Assembly: GCA_016703105.1 (NCBI GenBank)
Contig: JADJCS010000013.1
Span: forward strand, 186,001 to 250,000
Length of the DNA stretch: 64,000 nt
Source of the DNA: Flavobacteriales bacterium
GTDB taxonomy: Bacteria; Bacteroidota; Bacteroidia; Flavobacteriales_F; PHOS-HE28
Reading direction: 5' to 3'
Shown: one piece after another, positions 16,847 to 26,442 of the stretch
How positions within the stretch are numbered: position 1 is the stretch's first letter
Layout: each line of letters opens with the position of its first letter
Notes under the pieces: model-generated
Databases searched by the model: none
Told to the model about the DNA's origin: nothing
The model's input: the letters and a program-made list of their open reading frames with translations, nothing else
Made by a program: the position numbers and the translations under genes

Positions 16847-17436
16847 CCCAGGGATTTCAAGGGGCTTCGCGTGGCGATGATGAATTCGCGCGAATCGGTA
16901 TCGCTCACTTTATGGGCCGGGGCCCCCGCGATGGTCATGTGACCTTCGGGGAACGACTTGTTCACGACGCTGTTGGCGCCTATCGCGGTGTTGTTGCCGA
17001 TGAATATATCGCCGAAGATCTTCGCGCCTGGCCCGATGTAGCAGTTGTCACCGATGGTGGGCACCAGTTCGAAGGGTCCGGGGCGGGTGCCGATCACCAC
17101 GTCCACATGCAATCTGCAATTCCGCCCGACCCGGGCATCCGGATGCACCACGATCGTACCCCGATGCGCGATGCTGAGGCCGGGTCCGAAAGTGTTCGGT
17201 GGAATATCGAAACCGCACCGAATGGAACGGCGATGCAAGCGGATCGAATAGTACTTGGTGACCACGAGCCAGAACAGACCCCGATGCTTGCGGCAGTTCA
17301 TCAAGTACTCCACACGCCGCAACAGCCGCTGGAAGGCGTAGACCTCATCGAACGCCAACCACGCCCCTTTGCCACGGCGCAGCGCGATGCGGTCCGCCTC
17401 GCGGTACTCGAGCATTTCCTGGTGGGAACGGATCAT
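16843..17436 (-). CDS. Hexapeptide-repeat acyltransferase (serine O-acetyltransferase-like)
   Basis: 197 residues. An N-terminal helical part precedes left-handed beta-helix turns: PPNTFGPGLSIAHRGTIVV, ARVGRNCRLH, TIGDNCYIGPGAKIFGDIFI and NTAIGANSVVNKSFPEG, with the family tail IAGAPAHKVSD. The HRGTIVVH segment aligns with the CysE active-site histidine region. In polysaccharide loci such proteins O- or N-acetylate sugars, as in colanic acid clusters. Both ends overlap their neighbours by 4 bases, so it is tightly coupled to GT2 and wecB. A cysteine-synthesis role is less likely here. Confidence 0.88.
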   Translation of the reverse strand: MIRSHQEMLEYREADRIALRRGKGAWLAFDEVYAFQRLLRRVEYLMNCRKHRGLFWLVVTKYYSIRLHRRSIRCGFDIPPNTFGPGLSIAHRGTIVVHPDARVGRNCRLHVDVVIGTRPGPFELVPTIGDNCYIGPGAKIFGDIFIGNNTAIGANSVVNKSFPEGHMTIAGAPAHKVSDTDSREFIIATRSPLKSLG

Positions 17437-18380
17437 CGGGCCAAAGGTCGGGAACGGCGCGCCAAGCGAAGGGCGCGTTCAGCACCGGAGAAGCCCAGCA
17501 CGTTGTAAAGGAATACGTAGCGTTCCGTGATGGCACGGCCAACTTCGGGCACGAAGCCTTTATCGATGATGGTACGAAAGGCCGTCGCGGCAGCGGGTAG
17601 ATCGTATGTGGCCAGAATGCGCAGGGCCATGAAGACATACTGGTCCAGTGCCGCTATCTCCGCTGCATGCCGCTCGCGCCCCAGCGAGACAAGATGTTCC
17701 TTGATGGCCTTCCGCAGGGCGATGTAGCGTTCCCAATTCCCACGGAGGCCCGTACGGCTGATGCTACCGCTCTCCCTTTTGTACACGTCGGTGGCCTCGG
17801 TCCGGTCCCAAGCCACGCGGGCGCCGTTCCGCAGCATGGCGAACATCAACGCATAGTCCTGGCTGCTGGCCAGTTCTTCGGGCCACCCCCCTGCGGCAAG
17901 CACCGCATCCCGCCGCCAGAGGTTGGCGCTGGTGGTGCCCATGCGCGTGCGGATCAGCGCCATCCACGGCCGATCGCAGAGCGCCTGGTTGCGCACCAGG
18001 AGCCCATTGGGCATGACGGCACAATAATCACCCACGATCAGTTCGGGCGAACCATCCCGTTGCGCCAGCACCACCTGGTCGCGGATCTTGTCGGGGTGCA
18101 ACACATCATCGGCGTCGAGGAACTGGACGTACTCGCCGGTGCATTCGCGCAAGCCGGCATTGCGCGCCGCGCTCGCTCCCCGGTTGGGCTGGAGTAGAAG
18201 ACGCACCTGCTCCGGATGGCGTTCGGCGTAACCGCGCAGGAGGTCGATGGTTCCATCGGTGCTTCCATCGTCCACCGCGATGATCTCCGTATCCGGATGC
18301 GATCCTGCCAATGCCGAAGCCATCGACTTGGGCAACCAAGCGGCCACGTTGTAGCAAGGGATAACGATGGAAACCCGCAT
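17433..18380 (-). CDS. Glycosyltransferase family 2
   Basis: 315 residues, GT-A fold. VSIVIPCYNVAAWLPKSM at the start, EIIAVDDGSTDGT (first Asp of the nucleotide site), NRGASAARNAGL, and FLDADDVLHPDKI with the metal-binding DxD. Beyond residue 120 is the acceptor part (WRRDAVLAAGGWPEELASSQDYALM, the usual E-D general-base region). Likely an inverting cytoplasmic transferase. First gene of a three-gene operon with overlapping ends; a TATTTTCG element lies at 18411-18418. Confidence 0.92.
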   Translation of the reverse strand: MRVSIVIPCYNVAAWLPKSMASALAGSHPDTEIIAVDDGSTDGTIDLLRGYAERHPEQVRLLLQPNRGASAARNAGLRECTGEYVQFLDADDVLHPDKIRDQVVLAQRDGSPELIVGDYCAVMPNGLLVRNQALCDRPWMALIRTRMGTTSANLWRRDAVLAAGGWPEELASSQDYALMFAMLRNGARVAWDRTEATDVYKRESGSISRTGLRGNWERYIALRKAIKEHLVSLGRERHAAEIAALDQYVFMALRILATYDLPAAATAFRTIIDKGFVPEVGRAITERYVFLYNVLGFSGAERALRLARRSRPLAR

Positions 18381-18410
18381 GGCGCGCGCCGGACCACCGG
18401 CCGGACACGG

Positions 18411-18418
18411 CGAAAATA
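18411..18418 (-). promoter_or_regulatory. -7 element TATTTTCG
   Basis: One mismatch to TAnnTTTG, 30 bases before the ATG at 18380 and just 3' of the SGNH stop, so it could start a separate transcript for GT2-acetyltransferase-wecB. Confidence 0.4.
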
Positions 18419-18421
18419 GCC

Positions 18422-19360
18422 CTATGGCCGTTGGGGCAGGTGGCCCGCTTCCACCAATCGCGGGATCAGCCGGGCGTTGAAGCGCTCCACCCCTGCGCTG
18501 TTGAGATGGTTGTGGTCATAGAAATGGTCCTCGTCATCCAGGTCATGATCGTAGGCCATGTCGATGTAAGGCACATTGAACTCCTCGGTCAAGGTGCGCA
18601 GCATCGCGTTGAACTGTGCGTGTTTCGCATGGTCGCTCTGGTGCGGATAGGGATGGTTCACCAGCACCAAGGGGACGCCATGGTCGCGGCACCACTGCAG
18701 GCACTTGCGCAAATAGCGCACCTGCTGCTCATGTGGTTTGAACGGATGGCCCTTGCGGTAGTGGAGCCGGGTGCGTACCGAATCGGAACGCCAGGAGGAG
18801 CCTCCGGGGCGGTAGTCATCATCGGCATACATCGGCGGTGCATCGCGACGCATCCAACGCAATGTGAGCATGTTCACCGCACGGGGGTCTTGCAGAGCCA
18901 GCGCCATACCCGCCGCGGCACGGTCCGAGCCGATGTTCTGCGAGAGGTCGGCCGTGCTCTCCAACCCATCGCGTTCCATCGCGCCCTCGAACACGTCCAG
19001 CAGTACCAACTTCGTGTTGGCCTTGTTCAAATAGGCGTCCAGGATGAAGTAGCTGTTCATCGGCGATTGACCGCTGGAGCCCAGATTGAACGAGGTGTAG
19101 CCCCCGCGTGCGAAGAATTCAGGGTAGTAGCCGCGGAAGGCGTGGGAGGAACCGATGAACACCACATCGTACACACTGTCGCGCTTGAACTCCTGGAACT
19201 TGCGGTAGCTGTTGCCGCCCTTGAAGTTGAGATAATCGCCGATCCGGTAGACCAAGGGCACACCTTGCGGCGCGATGCTGCATAGCAGGGCCATCACGGT
19301 AAGGTAGCACACCAGAAAGGTGAACAAGAGAAGCAGCATATCTCGGATGAAGCGGCCCAT
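18422..19360 (-). CDS. SGNH-like membrane-anchored protein, partner of second MBOAT
   Basis: 312 residues from the ATG at 19360; the stop of the MBOAT gene overlaps it by one base (TGATG), which fixes the start. It has an N-terminal membrane segment (MLLLLFTFLVCYLTVMALL), then FIGSSHAFRGYYPEFF with the GSSH block at 70-73 (candidate nucleophile serine), LGSSGQSPMNSYF as block II, and DHNHLNSAG near 282-290 with Asp and His of the triad. It would face the periplasm and complete acyl transfer from the MBOAT. It is only weakly like the SGNH protein at 2052-2963, so the two pairs probably modify different positions. Confidence 0.82.
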   Translation of the reverse strand: MGRFIRDMLLLLFTFLVCYLTVMALLCSIAPQGVPLVYRIGDYLNFKGGNSYRKFQEFKRDSVYDVVFIGSSHAFRGYYPEFFARGGYTSFNLGSSGQSPMNSYFILDAYLNKANTKLVLLDVFEGAMERDGLESTADLSQNIGSDRAAAGMALALQDPRAVNMLTLRWMRRDAPPMYADDDYRPGGSSWRSDSVRTRLHYRKGHPFKPHEQQVRYLRKCLQWCRDHGVPLVLVNHPYPHQSDHAKHAQFNAMLRTLTEEFNVPYIDMAYDHDLDDEDHFYDHNHLNSAGVERFNARLIPRLVEAGHLPQRP

Positions 19361-20808
19361 CAGAACTGGAAGTAGATGAACATCGCCGCACCGTAGTTGC
19401 CGAAGATCAGACAGGCCGCGAGCAACGCACCGAAATACGCGAAGCGCGCCGGTCGCCATGCGATGCTACGTTCCCCCTTGGCGATGGCATCGGCCCAGGG
19501 ATCAAGCGCGATGAACACCAGTGCGAACGCCAACGTGGTGGCCACGATCCCGGCACCGATCTCGCGTGCGAGCGCGATCAAACCTCTCATCGAGCCATCG
19601 ATGCGCGTCCAGGAAGTGATCACTTCGCCCGCTTCGGCAAAGTTGTCGGCGCGGAAGAAGACCCACCCGAACACGACCAGATGCAAGGTGACAAGAATGG
19701 CCAGCGCCCGCCGTAGCCGCGGTTGCCGAACGAGACCGGTAATGCCATCGAACCACACCATCGCTCCCGCAACCACGATGGCCAGCACCAGGTACAGCCC
19801 ATGCAGCCCTCCCCAGGCCACATACGTCCAGTTCGCGCCGTGCCATAGACCACTCAAGAGGAACACGATCATCAGGTTCATGAACCAGCGCCAGCGCACC
19901 ACGCGGTTCCCGCCGAGCGGGATGTATACATAGTCGCGGAACCACGAACTGAGGCTGATATGCCATCGGCTCCAGAACTCACTGATGGAGGCGGATCGAT
20001 AGGGCGTGCGGAAATTCACCATCAGATCAAAGCCCATGACACGCGCCGCCCCGAGGGCGATGTCGGTGTAGCCGCTGAAGTCGCAGTAGATCTGTAGCGC
20101 GAAGAGATAGGTCGCCAGCAACGTGCCAAGCCCGTCGTAGGCGGAGGGGTCACCATACACCTGGTCCACGATCACCGCACAGCGATCGGCGATCACCAAC
20201 TTCTTGAAGAAACCCCAGAGCATCTGCTGGAGCCCATGCACCACGCGCGCATGGTCCCATACATGCCGCTCGTTCAACTGCCGGAGCAGGTTCCCTGGCC
20301 GCTCGATCGGCCCTGCGACCAGCTGGGGGTAGAACATCACGTAAAGCGCGAAGATGCCGGGGCGTCGCTCGGCCTTTTGGTGCCCCCTGTACACCTCGAT
20401 CGTGTAGCTCAGGCTTTGGAAGGTGTGGAAGCTCAGGCCGATGGGAAGCAGGATGCCCAGGTCCGGCACGGTATAGGCGATCCCCATGCCCTGCACCAGT
20501 GCCGCGATGCTCTGGTTGAGGAAGTTGAAATACTTGAAGAAGGCCAGCACGCCGACGTTCGCTACAATGCTCGCGATCAGCCAGCGCTTGCGCACTGATC
20601 CCTGGCTGCGCTCGATCAGTATGCCCGCGGCATAGTCCACCGCAATGGTGAAGCCCAAGATCAGGATATACACCGGCACGAACGCCATGTAGAACCAGCA
20701 ACTCGCGGCGAGCAGCATGGCCCAGCGGAACCGGTGCGGCAGCAGGAAATACAACGCCGTGACCAGCGGGAAGAAGATGAAACAGAAATCGAAGGAGTTG
20801 AACAGCAT
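19360..20808 (-). CDS. MBOAT family O-acyltransferase (AlgI type)
   Basis: 482 residues, polytopic, closer to classical AlgI than the first copy. Motifs: PIGLSFHTFQSLSYTIEVYRG, YPQLVAGPIERPGNLL, CDFSGYTDIALGAARVMG, NFRTPYRSASISEFWSRWHIS (H283), DYVYIPLGGNR and GLWHGANWTYVAWG (H323, the invariant histidine). AlgI homologues O-acetylate exported polysaccharides with an SGNH partner, which follows here with a one-base overlap. It begins 12 bases after the stop of the GT4 gene at 20821, in the same operon. Confidence 0.95.
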   Translation of the reverse strand: MLFNSFDFCFIFFPLVTALYFLLPHRFRWAMLLAASCWFYMAFVPVYILILGFTIAVDYAAGILIERSQGSVRKRWLIASIVANVGVLAFFKYFNFLNQSIAALVQGMGIAYTVPDLGILLPIGLSFHTFQSLSYTIEVYRGHQKAERRPGIFALYVMFYPQLVAGPIERPGNLLRQLNERHVWDHARVVHGLQQMLWGFFKKLVIADRCAVIVDQVYGDPSAYDGLGTLLATYLFALQIYCDFSGYTDIALGAARVMGFDLMVNFRTPYRSASISEFWSRWHISLSSWFRDYVYIPLGGNRVVRWRWFMNLMIVFLLSGLWHGANWTYVAWGGLHGLYLVLAIVVAGAMVWFDGITGLVRQPRLRRALAILVTLHLVVFGWVFFRADNFAEAGEVITSWTRIDGSMRGLIALAREIGAGIVATTLAFALVFIALDPWADAIAKGERSIAWRPARFAYFGALLAACLIFGNYGAAMFIYFQF

Positions 20809-20820
20809 GTTCGCCGGTGG

Positions 20821-22053
20821 TCAAGCCCGGCCCTCGGCCGCATGCAGAAGGCGGTCGCAAAAATGCCCAAAATTGACCTCCGCTTTGAATCCCGCGGACC
20901 AGGCCGCGCGCACCCCGGCCCGGAACTCCGCGGTGTGTTGGGGCCCTTCTTGAAAGGCGTCGAGCAGAGCGGCGATCGCCAAAGGCTCGGGATCATGCGG
21001 CAACAACGTACCGGTGGCCGGGCCCACGATCTCACGCACCCCACCGGCATCGGCGGCCAACAACGGGATGCCGAAACTCGTGGCTTCCTGCATGGACACC
21101 GGGACCCCACCTTCCGTGCTGCTGAGATGCACGAAAAGATCCACCGGTTCCGTCCTGTACCACGCGAGCAGTTGTTGGTTGGCCACGTTCCCTGGGAGCG
21201 AGACGTTCACATGCGACGGCAGGGCACGCACCGCACGTTCCAAGGCCGGACGTTCCGGCCCTTCTCCGAAATGCGTCCAACGCACCGGTCGTCGCACATG
21301 GCGCAAGGCCTCTGCCAAGAGCGTCACACGTTTTAGCGGCACGATATGCGAGCACGAAACGATGCGCAGGGTATCCGATGGGCTCCAAGGGCCAGGTCCG
21401 TGATCGAAGGTGCCTAGCCGCGCGAGTTCGCAGCTATCCGCGCGCTCCGGATAGCGGTGCGTGAGGTAGTCCTTGCCTGCCTGCGAGACAATGAACAAGC
21501 GTTCCACCTGTGTCATTTGGAACATCTGGAAGAAGGACCAGGCATCCGGCCAACGCTCCGCGAAAAGATCATAGCCATGCATGCGCGCCAGAAAGCGCAC
21601 GCGCGGATCGACCAGTCGCATCAATGAGAGGGCCGTGGCTTGATCGGCCATCCAATAGCTGTAGAGCACCACCTGCTCCGGATCGTAGTCCTTGAAGAGA
21701 CCGAGCCGCATGCGGTGCATGCGTTGGATCGCCTGCCGCATCGCCGCGCGAGCCTCGGGCCAGCGACGCCGCAGCACTTCGTCGGAAGGAGCAGAGGCCC
21801 GCACGGTGCTTCGCAGAACGGACCAGGTCCTCGCATAACGCAACACCAACCATGGGCTCGCGGAACGATACGGATCCTCCGGCGGCGGCATCACCTCCAC
21901 GTTCGGTGGCAGAGGCCGCATGCCCTCGTCGCGGATGAGCGGGACGATGCGGATCCGCCGGAAACGCTGGCTCAGGAAAGGCAGTTCGTTCTCCAGGAAC
22001 GGCTCGTTGTGCCCATACGGGAACCGGGTGGTGAATAGCCAGAGGTCCTTCAT
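20821..22053 (-). CDS. Glycosyltransferase family 4
   Basis: 410 residues. Starts MKDLWLFTTRFPYGHNEPFL, a common start of GT4 enzymes in polysaccharide operons. The middle has VVLYSYWMADQATALSL and RMHGYDLFAERW. The donor domain shows LRIVSCSHIVPLKRVTLLAEAL, WTHFGEGPERPAL, VSLPGNVANQQLLAWY, and STEGGVPVSMQEATSFGIP with the E-x(7)-E donor site. It overlaps the upstream GT2 gene by 4 bases. Sugar specificity cannot be read. Confidence 0.9.
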   Translation of the reverse strand: MKDLWLFTTRFPYGHNEPFLENELPFLSQRFRRIRIVPLIRDEGMRPLPPNVEVMPPPEDPYRSASPWLVLRYARTWSVLRSTVRASAPSDEVLRRRWPEARAAMRQAIQRMHRMRLGLFKDYDPEQVVLYSYWMADQATALSLMRLVDPRVRFLARMHGYDLFAERWPDAWSFFQMFQMTQVERLFIVSQAGKDYLTHRYPERADSCELARLGTFDHGPGPWSPSDTLRIVSCSHIVPLKRVTLLAEALRHVRRPVRWTHFGEGPERPALERAVRALPSHVNVSLPGNVANQQLLAWYRTEPVDLFVHLSSTEGGVPVSMQEATSFGIPLLAADAGGVREIVGPATGTLLPHDPEPLAIAALLDAFQEGPQHTAEFRAGVRAAWSAGFKAEVNFGHFCDRLLHAAEGRA

Positions 22054-23081
22054 GACCTGCTTCCTCCGGTTACGCGTGAGAGCGCTGCGCCGAGCAAATA
22101 GCGCAGCTTCGGCCCAGTGGTCCCAGAGATGCGCATGTGCTTCAGCGCGGCGGCGGGACTTCGATCGGCGAGCGGATGAAAGAGAGCGGACCAGGCCTGC
22201 TCCACACGCTTCTCGAAGGCGCCCTGCGGAAATACTCCGTGCGCGCTATTGAACGCGATCAAACTGTCCAGCCAATTCCGCAAGGCCGACACCCGCTCCC
22301 CGGTAGGTGGATGTCGGAACAAACGCAACGCCATCAGGTGAAGGTCGATATCGGCCGCCGTGTGCGGAATTCCGAACCACGCAAGAATATCGCGCAGCAA
22401 TACGGCGTGGTCCTCCAGCTTGTCGCGTCCGTGGCTGATGTTCTGTCCACCCCGCCGATAGAGGGTAACAGATCCATCGAGATTGCCGAAGCGCGCCACT
22501 TTCGCCATGCGGGTCCAGAACAGCCAGTCCTCCCCGACCCTGGGCCATGCCGGATCGTACCGCAAGCCGTGGGCTTCGAGAACGGATCGCCGCATGATGG
22601 ACGCTCCTTGCGATACGGGTACACTGAAGAGCAGTTGCGCTTTGCAGTCGTCGTCGGTGAGTGGGAACTTCCACGTGCGATCGCGCGCTCCGAACAACTG
22701 TAGCCATCCCCCGCTGGCGCCCACTTCGGGGTGTGTGCCCATATACGCCACCTGTTGTGCGAGGCGCTCCGGGACCGCGAGATCGTCCGCGTCGAGACGT
22801 ACGATGTACTCTCCCCGGCACGCCTCAATACCCGCGTTCGCCGCACCCGCTGGCCCCAGGTTCCGCGGGAGTGCGATGATGCGCAGACGCGGATCGTGCT
22901 CGGCCTTCAAGAGCGCAAGGCTATTGTCCGTGCTGGCATCGTCCACCGCCACGATCTCGAAGTCCTGGAAGGTCTGACCGTACACACTGTCCAGGCAGTC
23001 CCGCAGGAAGGGCGCCTTGTTGTAGACCGGGATCAGCACACTGACCATCGGGGACCTCGAAGAATCTCGCTCCGGCGTCAT
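22050..23081 (-). CDS. Glycosyltransferase family 2
   Basis: 343 residues from the ATG at 23081, which overlaps the previous stop as ATGA; an ATG at 23048 (MVSVLIPVYN) is the alternative. GT-A motifs: VSVLIPVYNKAPFLRDCL, FEIVAVDDASTDNSL, GPAGAANAGIEACRGEYIV and RLDADDLAVPERLAQQ with the metal DxD. A helical C-terminal third may be the acceptor domain. It belongs to the leftward run of overlapping transferase genes from 25284 to 18422. Confidence 0.9.
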   Translation of the reverse strand: MTPERDSSRSPMVSVLIPVYNKAPFLRDCLDSVYGQTFQDFEIVAVDDASTDNSLALLKAEHDPRLRIIALPRNLGPAGAANAGIEACRGEYIVRLDADDLAVPERLAQQVAYMGTHPEVGASGGWLQLFGARDRTWKFPLTDDDCKAQLLFSVPVSQGASIMRRSVLEAHGLRYDPAWPRVGEDWLFWTRMAKVARFGNLDGSVTLYRRGGQNISHGRDKLEDHAVLLRDILAWFGIPHTAADIDLHLMALRLFRHPPTGERVSALRNWLDSLIAFNSAHGVFPQGAFEKRVEQAWSALFHPLADRSPAAALKHMRISGTTGPKLRYLLGAALSRVTGGSRS

Positions 23082-24088
23082 CTGCGCAACCGCCCCAATT
23101 TGCGCCGCAAGCGGAAGGTCCACCAGCCTGGGGCACGGAGCTGCGTGCCGATCTGCTTCCAACGCTCGGTCATCCGGTCGTCCAACATCACCAGGTCCTT
23201 TGCCCGGACCGCACGCCGGAGCGCCTTCATCATGCGGTACTGCTCCTTGCGGTGAATGGCGCCGTGCCATTTCAGCAGGAAGTACAGCGCGATACCACGT
23301 ACGATCTCCTGGTGATGCGCTTCGACGGGCACGCCGCGCAGGTCGTTCCGGATGGGATGGCCCAATCCCAACACATGCGCCAGTTCCGGGGCACCGCTCC
23401 GTAAACACATCGCGTGGATCAGGTTCGCCAGTTCGTCCAGAAAGCCGTGATGCGCGGTGACGGTCTTGCTCTGATCATGCATACGGAACATCGCCAGTTC
23501 CACCGGTTCGAAGCGCAAATGGTCGATCCCGTAGCGGAAGAGCACCTGCCACCATAGCTCCACGTCCATCACATAGCGCAGTGCGGGATCCACACCGCCG
23601 ACCTCCTTCACCACATCCAGCCGAAAGAAGGTCGCCGGCTGATTGATCACGGGATCGCGATAGAGCTGCGCCACATCGCTCACATCATTGAGCCGCTCGA
23701 AGATCCTATCCCCTTGCGCATCGCGATGTAGCAACCTCCCTCCGAAGACCAGCAAATGCGGATCGGAGGCGAATGCTTCGGACACCCGTCCCAATGCACC
23801 TGGCAGCAAAGCGTCATCACTGTTGATCCAGGTGAACACCTGCCCGGTGGCATGCTCCAATCCCTTGTTGATCGCATCGCTCTGCCCCTTGTCCGGAGCA
23901 CTGCACCACCAATGCAGTTGAATAGCATGCCGTTCGATGATGGCACGCGAACCATCCGTGCTTCCGCCATCCACCACGATGTGTTCCACTTCCGCACCCT
24001 GCTGCGTTGCCACGCTTTCCAGACATTCCGTGAGGTAGTCGGCCTGCTGGTAGCTGGGCGTGATGACCGTGATGCGCGGCGTGGACAT
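23078..24088 (-). CDS. Glycosyltransferase family 2
   Basis: 336 residues from the ATG at 24088 (MSTPRITVITPSYQQADYL); the 102 codons upstream are antisense noise over the next gene. Contains VEHIVVDGGSTDGSRAIIE, APDKGQSDAINKGLEHATG (the Q-S-x-A-x-N signature of a common GT2 subgroup), and TWINSDDALLPGAL as its DxD-like site. The C-terminal helices carry no recognised domain. It starts 2 bases after the preceding gene's stop and its end overlaps the next GT2 gene. Confidence 0.9.
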   Translation of the reverse strand: MSTPRITVITPSYQQADYLTECLESVATQQGAEVEHIVVDGGSTDGSRAIIERHAIQLHWWCSAPDKGQSDAINKGLEHATGQVFTWINSDDALLPGALGRVSEAFASDPHLLVFGGRLLHRDAQGDRIFERLNDVSDVAQLYRDPVINQPATFFRLDVVKEVGGVDPALRYVMDVELWWQVLFRYGIDHLRFEPVELAMFRMHDQSKTVTAHHGFLDELANLIHAMCLRSGAPELAHVLGLGHPIRNDLRGVPVEAHHQEIVRGIALYFLLKWHGAIHRKEQYRMMKALRRAVRAKDLVMLDDRMTERWKQIGTQLRAPGWWTFRLRRKLGRLRR

Positions 24089-24090
24089 GA

Positions 24091-25284
24091 TCAGTGGACC
24101 TTCGACGAATGTACCGCGTGGTAAACCTCCAACACGCTCGACGCATAACGTTCGATCGAGAACCGTTCCTCCGCCAGTGCCGAGGCACGGTCGCCCATGG
24201 TCTTCGCCTTCGCGGGATCGTCGATCATGCGGAGCATGCGTTCGGCCAAGGTCGCCGCTCCGCCCGGATAGAGCAGTCCGTTCACCTCCTCTTGGACCAG
24301 TTCCTGTGTGCCGCCGCTGGCATGGCCGATCACAGGCATGCCCGTAGCCATGGCTTCCACGGTGACACGACCCATCGCTTCGTTCCGAGAGCACATGAGC
24401 AGCACATGGCCGCGTGCGAACACCGTGTAGGGATCCTGTACAAAGCCCGCGAGTTCAACCGCCTCCTGCTGACCCGTGCGCGCAATGGTGCTGCGGAGCG
24501 CTTCATCCCGCCCCTCGCCCGCGATCAAAAGGCGAGCTTCCGGACGCTGGGCGCGGACCAGTTCCAGTGCTTCCACGGCCTCGACCTGGCCTTTGGAGGG
24601 ATGGATCAACCCCACCAGCACGAAAGTGAAGGGCGAGGTCCGCTTCCATCGTTCAGCGCACTGCGCACGCACTGCGGCGTAGCGCGCTTGGTGCAAGACA
24701 CCGTTCGGGATCAAGGTGATGTTGCCGGCCGCACCTGTGTAGCGAACAATGTCCTGACGCACGGCAGCGCTGATCGCGATGAGCCGAACGGCTTCGCGCA
24801 AGGCAGCACCATAGCGCCGTCGTCCAGCATCCAAGTGCAAGAGGTATTGTCGTTCGGGAAGTTCACGGATATGCCAGACCAACGGAACACCCAACGTCCT
24901 GGCGAGTTGGGGCGCGATACCCACCACCGACGAGTTGGCATGAACGAGTTGGGTGCCCGCATCGCGCAGGTGTTCCGCGATCCTCGGAAGCACATCCCGG
25001 TTCTCCCTGGCCCGGTCGCGCGCCGCGCGCTCCTGTCGCAAGTATTGACCAATGCGATGGTGGATGTGTCCGCTATAGTAGCGTTCGCTCATCCACGGTT
25101 TGAAAGGCTCGATGAACCGGGGCACTCCGGCATCGTCGAGCACTCCGGTAAGGGCTCCGGGTCGAGCCAGCAACACGATGGGGTCGACTTCGCCCCGCTG
25201 GCGTAGTTCGAGCAGCGATCGAGCATGCCCTATTGGCCCCGTACAGTTCAGGATAGTGCGTGATGTACGCGACGCGAAGGGCAT
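24091..25284 (-). CDS. Glycosyltransferase family 4, N-terminus disturbed by two indels
   Basis: 397 residues. The donor domain is clear: FTFVLVGLIHPSKGQVEAVEAL, ARLLIAGEGRDEAL, VELAGFVQDPYTVFARGHVLLM, and RNEAMGRVTVEAMATGMPVIGHASGG with the donor E. Residues 4-20 as read are meaningless, but the next frame gives RVAYITHYPELYGANR, the expected start of this GT4 type. One T is probably missing after 25276 and one base extra near 25225. TACTTTCG lies 7 bases before the ATG. First gene of the run down to the SGNH gene at 18422. Confidence 0.85.
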   Translation of the reverse strand: MPFASRTSRTILNCTGPIGHARSLLELRQRGEVDPIVLLARPGALTGVLDDAGVPRFIEPFKPWMSERYYSGHIHHRIGQYLRQERAARDRARENRDVLPRIAEHLRDAGTQLVHANSSVVGIAPQLARTLGVPLVWHIRELPERQYLLHLDAGRRRYGAALREAVRLIAISAAVRQDIVRYTGAAGNITLIPNGVLHQARYAAVRAQCAERWKRTSPFTFVLVGLIHPSKGQVEAVEALELVRAQRPEARLLIAGEGRDEALRSTIARTGQQEAVELAGFVQDPYTVFARGHVLLMCSRNEAMGRVTVEAMATGMPVIGHASGGTQELVQEEVNGLLYPGGAATLAERMLRMIDDPAKAKTMGDRASALAEERFSIERYASSVLEVYHAVHSSKVH

Positions 25285-25291
25285 GGCGCCG

Positions 25292-25299
25292 CGAAAGTA
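25292..25299 (-). promoter_or_regulatory. -7 element TACTTTCG seven bases from the start codon
   Basis: Same arrangement as at 12263-12270: one-mismatch TAnnTTTG, 7 bases, then ATG at 25284. Confidence 0.45.
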
Positions 25300-25318
25300 G
25301 GTCGCTGAAAGAGGCCGC

Positions 25319-26436
25319 TCAGCCTTGCGCGGCGCGCTCCAACAAGCTCTGGATGGCGGCGAACTGCTGGCGCTGGGTATACGCTTCTTCGATCCGAACG
25401 CGAGCTTGCACCCCTATGGTAGCCGCCAGAGCGGGTCTTTCCGGATCCGCACCAGGTTCGCCGCCATCGCCGGCACATCGCCTCCGGAAAGCAAGCCGCT
25501 GCGTCCATCCTCGATGGCGTCGGCGATGCCGGCATGGCGCGTGGCCACCACCGGCAGAGCGCTGGCCATGGCTTCGAGCACAGCCACCGGTGTGCCTTCC
25601 CGGTCGTTCTTCGCCGTGGCGATGGAATGCTGCACAAAGCCCGCGCCGATCGCAAGCGTTGCTGCACCGCATCGTGCGGGAGCACACCGGCGAAGTCGAG
25701 GCGATCCTGGATGCCCATCGCCTTGGCGATGCGCTGGCAGGTCTCAAGCAATGGGCCATCGCCGATCATAACAAGACGGGCTTCAGGAACTTCCGCAAGC
25801 GCACGTTGGAATGAAAGCAGTGTGAGGTAGGGTCCTTTCTTCTCCACGAACCTGCCGACGGCCACAAGCGTCGGGCCGGCCGATCCCGGTTGGCAAGCCG
25901 GGAAGCGATCGACGTCCACGCCGCAGCTGATGTGATGCGTGCGTTCTGGTGGAGCGCCCAAGGAGACGAGTTGACGGACCATCTCCTTGCTCACGATCAC
26001 CGCGGAAGCACCCTTCAACATGTCCGGATAGCTCGTAGCATGCTTCGCGAGAACATCCTGATGGAAGGCATCCACTCCCGTGGAAATGGGGCCACCAGCG
26101 GAACTCCGGCCATTTGGCAGACCGGGTACATCGCCGCGGCGGTGGGACCGTACTCAGCGAGCACGACCTGCGTGCGGTGTGTGCGCAGCATCGTTGCGAC
26201 CTGTTCGCGCTGGAATTGTTCGGTGCTGACGCCGAAGACCTGCTGGCGGAAAGCGCGGACCCACGGGCACCGCCGCCCTGAGGCAATAGTGGTATGCCAG
26301 CCTCCGTGCGGGTCGGCAGGGCACCGTCGATCAATACGCGCTTCTCCCCTTGCAGACCGGCGATGAGGTCCGTGATGAAGGTCTCGCTGTACGCGTTGCG
26401 GTTCGGGGAGATGATCGCGATCCGAAGGCCTTGCAT
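25319..26436 (-). pseudogene. Glycosyltransferase family 4 broken by several frameshifts
   Basis: Pieces of one GT4 lie in order across three frames: MQGLRIAIISPNRNAYSETF from the ATG at 26436; WVRAFRQQVFGVSTEQF and VVLAEYGPTAAAMY after a shift near 26282; DAFHQDVLAKHATSYPDML after shifts at about 26080-26095 (CCCC and GGG runs); GPTLVAVGRFVEKKGP and MIGDGPLLETC in the same frame; SIATAKNDREGTPVAVLEAM after a shift near 25650; RVRIEEAYTQRQQF after one near 25425, ending at 25319. All domain parts are present and well conserved. Either many read errors or very recent decay. It would be about 370 residues if intact. Confidence 0.75.
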
Positions 26437-26442
26437 GCGGTG

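Noticed and set aside
18381..18400. Third REP-like copy (GGACCACCGG)
   Set aside because: Only about 10 bases match and the palindromic stem is missing.
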